The notes under the pieces were generated by a model. The model saw nothing but the letters and a program-made list of their open reading frames with translations. It did not search any database and was not told the DNA's origin. A program made the position numbers and the translations under genes. A stretch of DNA of 19,019 nucleotides from Planctomycetota bacterium (GTDB lineage Bacteria > Planctomycetota > UBA1135 > GCA-002686595). Where the stretch lies: assembly GCA_029259675.1 (NCBI GenBank), contig JAJDES010000579.1, positions 1 to 19,019 on the forward strand, in the 5' to 3' direction. This document shows positions 1-6,530 of this stretch, one piece after another (the first letter of the stretch is position 1; each line of letters opens with the position of its first letter).

Positions 1-151
1 ACAAACTACCAACTAAAAAACCAAGTAGCATTAACCCCCACCTCGGGCTCTTACTTGCGGTATTTCTTGTTGCGCAGTAAGAGGTAGGCTTCCTGCGCAC
101 TTCCCGTTTCCAAGCAGCTAGCAACGGGCCGGCCGACAGGACTTCGTGATC
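1..151. other. Upstream region with imperfect inverted repeat
   Basis: No convincing gene lies here. An imperfect inverted repeat pairs CTTACTTGCG (50-59) with CGCAGTAAG (73-81), with one bulged base and a loop of about 13 nt. No T-run follows directly on either strand, so it is not a standard intrinsic terminator, although a run of six T occurs further along on the minus strand (complement of 15-20). I could not identify a sound promoter for the downstream gene. AGGA at 138-141 lies 10 nt before the ATG at 152 and is its probable ribosome binding site. Confidence 0.35.
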
Positions 152-817
152 ATGAAAAACTTATCCTCGCAGCGCGCGCGCCATTCTCTCCTGGCTACGA
201 TCGTGCTGTCCCTGATGCTGCCGAGCAGTGACCTTGCTCAACCAATCCCCGCTACTCCGAGCGCTGCCAAGCCGGCGCCTCTGGGACAGGGCAAGGTTTT
301 CCTGACGACCAAGGAAGCATTGGCCTTGGCCTTCCCCAAGTCTCGCGTGAAACGCCACACGCTGTTCTTGACCAAAAAGCAAAAGGAAGCCGCCGAGAAG
401 CATTCGGGTGAGAAACTCGAAAAGGCCATCGCCTACGTATACGTCGCTTTCCCTGAGGACAGTCCGGAGAACGCAGCTCCCATCGGCTACGCCTACTTCG
501 ACACACACGGCGTCCGCACCCTGCGCGAAACGATGTTGATCGCAGTCGATCTCGAACAACGCGTAAAACGCCTCGAGCTGTGTTCGTTTGCCGAACCCCA
601 GGAGTACATACCGCGCGCCATGTGGTACGCGCAATTCCTGAAAAAGCAGCTCAACGACGAATTGCGCCTCAAGCGCGACATCCGCGGCGTCGCCGGCGCC
701 ACCCTGACCGCCGTCGCAACGACTTCAGCCGTGCGCCGCGTGCTCGGGCTGCACAAATTGATCATCGCAGAGAATCTGCTGCCCCCCACCGGCGGCACCC
801 TTCAGAACTGGGACTGA
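152..817 (+). CDS. Secreted FMN-binding domain protein
   Basis: The product is predicted to be a periplasmic flavoprotein of 221 aa that carries FMN and passes electrons to or from a membrane partner. Residues 1-29 form a signal peptide: a basic start, a hydrophobic core (LLATIVLSLML) and a likely cleavage after DLA. Near the C-terminus, at residues 181-186, VAGATLT resembles the flavinylation motif of RnfG/NqrC-type FMN-binding domains, where ApbE attaches FMN to the Thr of (S/T)GAT. The candidate Thr is residue 184, and an Asp (in KRDIRG) precedes it as the ApbE consensus expects. The usual Ser/Thr before GAT is Ala here, which may weaken covalent attachment. ATG 152 is preferred over the in-frame GTG at 146 because AGGA lies 10 nt upstream. 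The next gene encodes a histidine-rich membrane protein, a natural electron partner. The family call is fairly sure; the reaction is unknown. Confidence 0.72.
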   Translation: MKNLSSQRARHSLLATIVLSLMLPSSDLAQPIPATPSAAKPAPLGQGKVFLTTKEALALAFPKSRVKRHTLFLTKKQKEAAEKHSGEKLEKAIAYVYVAFPEDSPENAAPIGYAYFDTHGVRTLRETMLIAVDLEQRVKRLELCSFAEPQEYIPRAMWYAQFLKKQLNDELRLKRDIRGVAGATLTAVATTSAVRRVLGLHKLIIAENLLPPTGGTLQNWD

Positions 818-981
818 CACGTTCGGGCTTCGGGACTAAACTCTGCGCCCCCAGTTGCTCCCCGGCCACGTACGGAAAATTCGCCCCCGAGCCGGCAATT
901 CCCCGCAAAACCGGGTACGACCATGCAAGCCCCCCACTTCCACACAACGGCACCCATTAGCGCCAAAGTCGGGGGCCTGCG

Positions 982-1431
982 GTGACGCGCTTCGAAGCTT
1001 GGCTGCACCACATAGCCAACTTGCTGGTTGGTGGCACGGGACTGGTCTACGGCTGGATGCGCTACTTCGCAGTGCCGGAAGATCCGTTTTCCATCGTGGG
1101 TCATCCGGCGCAACCCGCTTTGCAACACGCGCACTTGCTGCTGGCGCCGCTGCTCATTTTCGTCAGCGGAATGGCCTGGCCCATGCACGCTTGGATGCGC
1201 ATGCGCATGGGTTTTCCCCTGCGCCGCAAAACGGGCCTTGCCCTAATGATCACGCTCTTCCCGATGATCGTGTCGGGCTATCTAATTCAAGTCGCCGTGG
1301 ATGCCGACTGGCGCAACATCTGGGCCTGGGTGCACGGCATTAGCTCTTGCCTGTGGATCCTCGCCTACCTGGTGCATCAGTTCATCCCCGCGCAACCACC
1401 GGAATTCGAAGACTACGAGCCGCATGCCTAG
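982..1431 (+). CDS. Four-helix membrane protein, putative cytochrome b-like
   Basis: The product is a 149 aa integral membrane protein with four likely helices at about residues 8-28, 47-66, 83-103 and 113-132. Its histidines sit near helix ends: H9 and H10, H49 and H51 with H69 at the other side, and H118 with H132. The H118 and H132 pair is separated by 13 residues in the last helix, the spacing typical of b-type cytochromes that hold one heme near each membrane face. A bis-histidyl heme role is therefore plausible but inferred; I do not recognise a named family. GTG 982 is the only start between the in-frame stop at 958-960 and the first helix; only a weak GGGGG precedes it. It follows the FMN-binding gene by 164 bases on the same strand, suggesting a flavin-heme electron relay across the membrane. 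An alternative is a non-heme membrane anchor. Confidence 0.6.
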   Translation: MTRFEAWLHHIANLLVGGTGLVYGWMRYFAVPEDPFSIVGHPAQPALQHAHLLLAPLLIFVSGMAWPMHAWMRMRMGFPLRRKTGLALMITLFPMIVSGYLIQVAVDADWRNIWAWVHGISSCLWILAYLVHQFIPAQPPEFEDYEPHA

Positions 1432-1493
1432 GGGCGCCAAGAAACGCGTCATTCAACCTAGTTGCGCGTCCGCGAAGTCAGTTGCTTGGGCCA

Positions 1494-1505
1494 CGTTTGC
1501 AAACG
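1494..1505. repeat. 12-bp perfect palindrome between convergent genes
   Basis: CGTTTGCAAACG is a perfect palindrome in the 83-base gap between the ends of the two convergent genes (1431 and 1515). It has no loop and no T-run, so it does not look like an intrinsic terminator. It could be a protein-binding site or chance. Nothing else is evident in this gap. Confidence 0.25.
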
Positions 1506-1514
1506 GCAATCACT

Positions 1515-2930
1515 TCAGTCCAGTGGCAGCGGAAGCTCCACTACCGGCTGGCCACGGAATGGTGATAGCGAATACAAGAGCAGCGAATGCCTATCGCCGC
1601 TCGATGCGACAACTGCCAAGCCACCGATGCGATCGGGACCGAATTCTTCAATTAGTTTCGCACCGTAAAAGCGCATGTCGCCGGTTGTTTCGATCGTATC
1701 CAGCTCATGGCCACTTCGGCTGGAAACCAAAGTGATCGCTCGCAAGTAGCCGAGAGCCAGGGCCAGCTGCTCGTCACTATTTGGATGCGGGACGGCCAAG
1801 CAGAAGCGCGGTCCATTGCCTAGGCCTGTCCAATTTACCAATTCGTTCTTGAACACGACCCCCTCCCCGCTCAGTTCCCAAAGTTTGGCCACACCGAGCC
1901 CATCGTCCCACGCGCCTTGGCCACCACCCGGCGCAACAGTAAACGCCGTTGAAACGAGTTCGGGCAAACCGTTGCGATCCAGATCCCCCACGGCGAACCA
2001 GGCCGTGGCTCCACCTCTCGGACGATTCGGATCTGGCCAGCGGTTGCGAAAACGGTGGAGAGTACGATACTCCAACTGGTCTGATGGAATGGGAATCACC
2101 TCGGCAACTTGATGGTCCACGGACAGTAGCTTTCCCAGAACATCGATAAGCTTGAATTCTTCGCTGCCGGATTCAATCCCGCTCGATGCATAGGAACTCT
2201 CCAGGTGAGGCGAAGCGATCCAGCGCAACACTTCGCCGTTTGCGGGATCACGCACAGCGACGGCGTTGTAAAAGTACGATCGAGACTTGTCCCTGACATC
2301 GGCAGTAATCAAAAGCGGCTCTGCATGCTGTTCGCTGGCGGGCAAGACAGCAACCAAAGGCCGTACGACTTCCCAATCATCATCGAAGGAATTGCGGCGA
2401 TCCTCGCGGCTCCAAAGCTCTTTGCCGTCAGAGGCAGACCAAAGACTGGTGTGTAGCGTGACGCGCGGAGTCCAAGTGTCCGACTGGCGCATGGAGCCAA
2501 CCACTATGCTCGCGGCGCCATCTCTACTTTGATTGCCCAAAAAAGCAACTCCACCGGCACCGAGCGCTAACCTGGGGTTGCGCTTGGACCACATCAAAGT
2601 TCCGCTAGCACCAGAGAAAGCTGCAACGGTCGATGTGTTGTGATTTGGATCGGATGCAAAGGTTTTGCCAGCGGCAACAAGGACATCGTTCATCCCATCT
2701 CCATCAAGATCTCCATCCGCTTCCACAAAGCCAAAACGCCAGCTGAAAGATTGCGGTGAGTTATCGCCACCCGGCCACCCGCGCCGATCTTCAAAGAACC
2801 CGAAGTTGTGGCGAAGAAAATAGAAAGCGAAAGACAAAATCACCCCAAGCGCCAAAGCAAAAAGGCTTATCCCCGCCCACGGCGGCAGAATTGCGTTTTC
2901 ACTAACAGGTTTACGCGCCTCGTTATCCAT
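1515..2930 (-). CDS. Membrane-anchored FG-GAP/PQQ-like beta-propeller protein
   Basis: The product is a 471 aa protein with a single membrane helix at about residues 17-39 and a large extracytoplasmic part. The N-terminus (MDNEARKPVS) is short and charged and lacks a cleavage site, so it probably stays as an anchor. DGDLDGDGMND at about residues 73-82 and VGDLDRNGLPE at 314-324 are FG-GAP/VCBS-type calcium-binding loops. FSGASGTLMW, SASDGKELW and RDPANGEVLRW resemble PQQ-like propeller blades. Such proteins usually act in adhesion or ligand binding; no enzyme motif is visible. I chose ATG 2930. A TTG at 2954 would add eight residues, and neither has a strong Shine-Dalgarno sequence. It is the last of four same-strand genes for exported proteins and converges with the redox pair. 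Confidence 0.62.
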   Translation of the reverse strand: MDNEARKPVSENAILPPWAGISLFALALGVILSFAFYFLRHNFGFFEDRRGWPGGDNSPQSFSWRFGFVEADGDLDGDGMNDVLVAAGKTFASDPNHNTSTVAAFSGASGTLMWSKRNPRLALGAGGVAFLGNQSRDGAASIVVGSMRQSDTWTPRVTLHTSLWSASDGKELWSREDRRNSFDDDWEVVRPLVAVLPASEQHAEPLLITADVRDKSRSYFYNAVAVRDPANGEVLRWIASPHLESSYASSGIESGSEEFKLIDVLGKLLSVDHQVAEVIPIPSDQLEYRTLHRFRNRWPDPNRPRGGATAWFAVGDLDRNGLPELVSTAFTVAPGGGQGAWDDGLGVAKLWELSGEGVVFKNELVNWTGLGNGPRFCLAVPHPNSDEQLALALGYLRAITLVSSRSGHELDTIETTGDMRFYGAKLIEEFGPDRIGGLAVVASSGDRHSLLLYSLSPFRGQPVVELPLPLD

Positions 2931-3074
2931 AGATTCATCAAGTAGGAGTGCCAAGCACCAATGCGCAAGAGTTCAGACCATAGAACGCTGCGGTATCGCC
3001 CAAATGACCAACGCTCCTTTGCTTGCAGCTCCGGTGTGACTCAACAATCCAAGGAATCGCCTGCTTTTGGGCTT

Positions 3075-3104
3075 GCTATACATTCGCTGTGCATGGGCAG
3101 TCAG
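3075..3104 (-). promoter_or_regulatory. Weak candidate sigma70-type promoter
   Basis: On the minus strand, CTGACT (complement of 3099-3104) and an extended TGTATAGC, with TATAGC as the -10 (complement of 3075-3080), are separated by 18 bases. The match to consensus is moderate and the -35 overlaps the stop codon of the gene upstream. If real, it would give the 1515-2930 gene its own transcript, in keeping with the 170-base gap before it. Confidence 0.2.
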
Positions 3105-4699
3105 CGCAATTGACAAATGCCGCTTCGGCGCCGGATCTTGCTCGAAATCGAACCGATCTCTATCTCGCCCTGACCAAACTCAAGATCGATTCCGAATTCG
3201 TTGTCAGCCGGCGCCATTGTATTTACACGCAATGATGACACAAAAACTCGGTTTCTGAAAACGACATAATCTCGCGTACAAATTTCTTGAACACCGTTGC
3301 CATGAAACGTATTGCTTTGCCAGTGAGACCCCTCAAAGCCGTAAACGAATCCACTTCTTGATCGTATTGGCTCCTGCATGAGGTCGAATTCGCCGGCGAC
3401 CGCGTAAATCAACTTAAACTTCTCGCTCAGCTTATGGACGGTCGATTCATTTTGTTTGATAGCTCGACAGTAAATCGGAGTGCTGGCTTTAACAGTAAAT
3501 CGTTCTTCTCGGATTACAGTCGCACGATCGGCCCCCACTAAGAAGCTCGGAACCTTTGCTGTGCTGCCCCAAGAGTCGAGAATTTCCGGTAGCTCGGGAT
3601 TGCAGCACTCGACGACTTCACCGTCTTGGTCGAAGAGCTCCGCGCTTGTCACATGCTCAAACTCACGCAGTTCAGATTGGGAGTCGAACTTCTCAGAATT
3701 ACTGTTAGTGACATCACTACTGGTGACCTTGGACTTGGAAGGCAAGTCACCGGAATTCGGACTGTCTTCGGCCTGCTGCGGCACATCCGCAATCCACCGC
3801 ATCCCCGCCTTGTCGGCAGAGTCGCTGCGGGCAAAGAGTCCTAAGTGCCCAGCGGGAACAAATCCCGACAAACGTACATAAACCACGCCTGCATCAACAA
3901 AGAGGAGCCTGCACTCGAAACTGGCTGCGCTTGGAGCATTCGCCTTTCCAAAACTTGTCGGGAATTGAAATGAATCCACCGCGACAGCTTCGATCGCCGG
4001 ATCGAGCAAATCGATTCCAATGACAATTCCTGCTTCACCAAGATCCACATTGGGCACAACCAGCGCGAGCCCCTTGATATAGCGCTCTTCGACTTGAACT
4101 CGTCCTCGGTAAGCAAGGTAGCCCGCAATGGCCTCATCGTCCATCAAGGGAGCCATGTGCAGATTGAAGTCAAGCTCGCCACCTGAAGGGACACCAACTC
4201 GCCAATGAGGAAACGCAAGTTCAGCAGGGAACAGATTTTGAAAACTCGCAGGGTCACTCTTGATTGTCACCTTGCGGGCAGTTGGTTGAGTGACTGCAAT
4301 CCGCCAAAAGTGAGCAAAGTAACCCAATGTATTGATGTCCCCAGCCTCAATTTCACAACTGAACCCGAGACCGAAGCCATCCGCGACCACAGAATCGTTC
4401 ACAATTAGCTGAACATCAAAATCAGATCCCATCTCCATCCAGGGAGTTTGCCCATGCCCGTCTGTCATCAATCGAGCCTCGCGAATTCCGTTTGAAATCT
4501 GAATGGACGCGCCCTCAATCGGATGTAACGAATCGTCGAAGAGCAACACACTTGCCCCTTCTCTTGTGACGACTTCCGACTCCGGATCCCGAAAGAATCC
4601 ATGCAGGACATCCGAGAGGCTCATGCTTGCGTAGATCGCAACGGCGAGACCTCCGAACGCGATTAGCAACCCGAAGATCCATCGCGTGCCCGCCCCCAT
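3101..4699 (-). CDS. Unrecognised membrane-anchored protein
   Basis: I do not recognise this 532 aa protein. An N-terminal hydrophobic helix (about residues 6-28, from WIFGLLIAFGGLAVAIYASM) anchors a long, mostly beta-like extracytoplasmic part. Early residues (SVLLFDDSLHPIEGASIQIS, then GHGQTPWMEMG) resemble a carboxypeptidase-regulatory or transthyretin-like fold, where a payload 'embellishes' a surface protein; this is a resemblance only. A polar Ser/Asn/Asp-rich stretch (about residues 325-350) looks like a linker. Cysteines are few and scattered. ATG 4699 was chosen because AGGAGA lies eight bases upstream; an in-frame GTG at 4735 would add 12 polar residues. Base composition and codon choice are more A+T-rich than in genes to the right. 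It sits 75 bases after a secreted propeller gene, so a cell-surface role is likely. Confidence 0.55.
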   Translation of the reverse strand: MGAGTRWIFGLLIAFGGLAVAIYASMSLSDVLHGFFRDPESEVVTREGASVLLFDDSLHPIEGASIQISNGIREARLMTDGHGQTPWMEMGSDFDVQLIVNDSVVADGFGLGFSCEIEAGDINTLGYFAHFWRIAVTQPTARKVTIKSDPASFQNLFPAELAFPHWRVGVPSGGELDFNLHMAPLMDDEAIAGYLAYRGRVQVEERYIKGLALVVPNVDLGEAGIVIGIDLLDPAIEAVAVDSFQFPTSFGKANAPSAASFECRLLFVDAGVVYVRLSGFVPAGHLGLFARSDSADKAGMRWIADVPQQAEDSPNSGDLPSKSKVTSSDVTNSNSEKFDSQSELREFEHVTSAELFDQDGEVVECCNPELPEILDSWGSTAKVPSFLVGADRATVIREERFTVKASTPIYCRAIKQNESTVHKLSEKFKLIYAVAGEFDLMQEPIRSRSGFVYGFEGSHWQSNTFHGNGVQEICTRDYVVFRNRVFVSSLRVNTMAPADNEFGIDLEFGQGEIEIGSISSKIRRRSGICQLR

Positions 4700-4706
4700 T
4701 GCCTTG

Positions 4707-4712
4707 TCTCCT
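4707..4712 (-). promoter_or_regulatory. Ribosome binding site deciding the start of the 3101-4699 gene
   Basis: AGGAGA on the minus strand ends eight bases before ATG 4699. It is one of the best Shine-Dalgarno matches in the window and argues against the in-frame GTG at 4735 as the start. Confidence 0.6.
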
Positions 4713-4774
4713 GATTCTTTGATTGCTACCCCCACAAGAAACCGAAGTTATGGATCAGTTCATCGCGTCCCCGC

Positions 4775-6502
4775 TCACGGCCGCAAGTGCAAGCTAACAG
4801 GATTCGACACAAAGACGGCTTCGTTTAGTCCGTTACCAACAATGGCCACGTGATGGAGAGTCAGGCCTGCAAGCCCCGGGTCGGACAGCTGCGGTACTGT
4901 CAAGCTCGCACACATTGCCCCGTGGGATGACAACTGGCCTGCAAACCCCTCAAATAGCCGCTCGTCAGGATTCTTAGTTTTTTGAAAGTAAGCATCGGGA
5001 GCAAGCGCAAGACTCAGCCCACCGGGCAAGAGCATCCCGGGTGTGGTACCTGACATGCTTCCAAGAATGATGTAGGAACGACCGGCGTTCTCCAGCCCGA
5101 CATTGAAATTGAATTCCTGCCGTCCTCCCTTTTGAACCGAGACTGTGTGCGTGTTGGCGCAAAGGCTTCTATCTCTTCGAAACATCCAAGACAGCCCCCC
5201 TGTGTAAACCCCAAGCCCGGAGCAATAGATTCGATCCGAATCTATGGCCAGCCTTTCGCCAAAGTAAACGTTCTCACGCGGCGTCGGCCCCAATTTGAAT
5301 TGTTCCTCCCAAAGATTCGAAACTGGCTCAAAAGTGAACGCGTAGACGGCACCGACATCACCATTGGGATTGCCGCTGGAAAATGGCACACCGACGTCTC
5401 CGGGCCCTTCTCTTTCATCATCTCCAGGAGCCCCAAATACAATCGTGTTGCCGTCGATATCTATAGCTTGTCCCACATTGTCATAGGGCCGAGAATCACG
5501 CGGAACGAGCAGCGCCTCTTCGCTCCATTCGCCACTCAATGACCTACGAAAAACGTAAACGGCGCCCGAATCGGCACCGGCGATATCATCTCTATATGCA
5601 CCGACGACCGCTGTATCACCACTGAGAGCCACATTCTGTCCGAAGCTGCTCGCCTCTGTCGTTCGCTTCGAAACAAGCTCTGAACGAAAAACCCAGCGAT
5701 CCGTCGCTTGACCCGCAGACTCGCCACTTGCTTCACGCTCAAAAACATAGGCACGATTCTTTCGCGTGCCAACAATTAGGTAATCGCCGTCAATCGCGAC
5801 ACTCTCACCAAAGGCTTCAATCACCTCCGGATTGGGCGGGTAGACTTCGAAGAGCGCGATCCAGGCGTCATCCAGAGGGGTTGCCGTGCCAAAGCGCTCA
5901 CGTTGAAAAATGGTAACGGAGCCGGATTTCACATTGTCTGGATTGATGCCGCCGGTGTTTCCGACCGCGAGCAAACCCGCTTTCAAGCTGAGGGAATCTG
6001 CTGCGGTGGTAGTTCCATCTGGCCCAATGGGATGCAATTCTTCTAGCAGGATCCACTTGTCGTCCAAAGCATCTGGCGTGCCTTGGTCATCCCTCGCGTA
6101 AGAAAAGACATTTCCCGATTCGAGGTAGCCCGATGCAGCGATCAAAAGCATGTCATCTTCAAGCGCCGCATCTGCCCCAAATAAATCCTCCTCATTCCAT
6201 CCCGGCGTATCTGGTCCGTTCGGATCAAGTATCAAATCCTGCTCAACCCAACGATCGTCACTTTCATCTCCTGGCGTGCCCCCATCATGGAAGCAATGAA
6301 CTTCGGCCCGGGCCCAGACATCGCCGGTAAACCCGCGCGCGAATCCACCTGTCGTAAATACGGCGAGATCACCGCAAATATCTACAGAACCCCACCTTTG
6401 ATTGCTGAGATGGTTCTGCGGAAAGACATTCTCTTCACATTGAGCGCTCACTGGAGCGTGCAACAAGAACAATGCTGTGATCAAGCAGGCGATTTCCTTC
6501 AT
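4775..6502 (-). CDS. Secreted FG-GAP-type beta-propeller protein (paralogue 2)
   Basis: The product is 575 aa with a signal peptide (residues 1-20, ending PVSA before QCEE). The mature protein is a run of propeller blades of the FG-GAP type: core strands such as GDTAVVGAYRDD and GNTIVFGAPGDD, each followed by GAVYVF-like strands. Several blades end in a DDxW motif (DESDDRW, DALDDKW, PLDDAW). Residues from about 447 to the end form a separate domain containing GSMSGTTPGM (near residue 480) and ending VSNPVSLHLRP, which I recall as typical of secreted proteins of one planctomycete group; it may serve sorting or attachment. It is the same length as its upstream neighbour and shares the motif order, so they are tandem duplicates. 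The intergenic gap is 28 bases. A role in surface binding is inferred; no catalytic motif was seen. Confidence 0.72.
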   Translation of the reverse strand: MKEIACLITALFLLHAPVSAQCEENVFPQNHLSNQRWGSVDICGDLAVFTTGGFARGFTGDVWARAEVHCFHDGGTPGDESDDRWVEQDLILDPNGPDTPGWNEEDLFGADAALEDDMLLIAASGYLESGNVFSYARDDQGTPDALDDKWILLEELHPIGPDGTTTAADSLSLKAGLLAVGNTGGINPDNVKSGSVTIFQRERFGTATPLDDAWIALFEVYPPNPEVIEAFGESVAIDGDYLIVGTRKNRAYVFEREASGESAGQATDRWVFRSELVSKRTTEASSFGQNVALSGDTAVVGAYRDDIAGADSGAVYVFRRSLSGEWSEEALLVPRDSRPYDNVGQAIDIDGNTIVFGAPGDDEREGPGDVGVPFSSGNPNGDVGAVYAFTFEPVSNLWEEQFKLGPTPRENVYFGERLAIDSDRIYCSGLGVYTGGLSWMFRRDRSLCANTHTVSVQKGGRQEFNFNVGLENAGRSYIILGSMSGTTPGMLLPGGLSLALAPDAYFQKTKNPDERLFEGFAGQLSSHGAMCASLTVPQLSDPGLAGLTLHHVAIVGNGLNEAVFVSNPVSLHLRP

Positions 6503-6530
6503 GGTGGTCGGGCTTAGCTACTAACTTTTG

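Noticed and set aside
51..125. Minus-strand fragment ending AQEAYLLLRNKKYRK and a stop
   Set aside because: It reads like a protein end, but the frame is closed by a stop about 30 codons upstream, inside the FMN-binding gene start, and has no start or binding site. It also coincides with the inverted repeat.
3023..3258. Two plus-strand frames of 63-70 codons
   Set aside because: They overlap the end of the minus-strand 532 aa gene, lack ribosome binding sites and do not resemble any protein.
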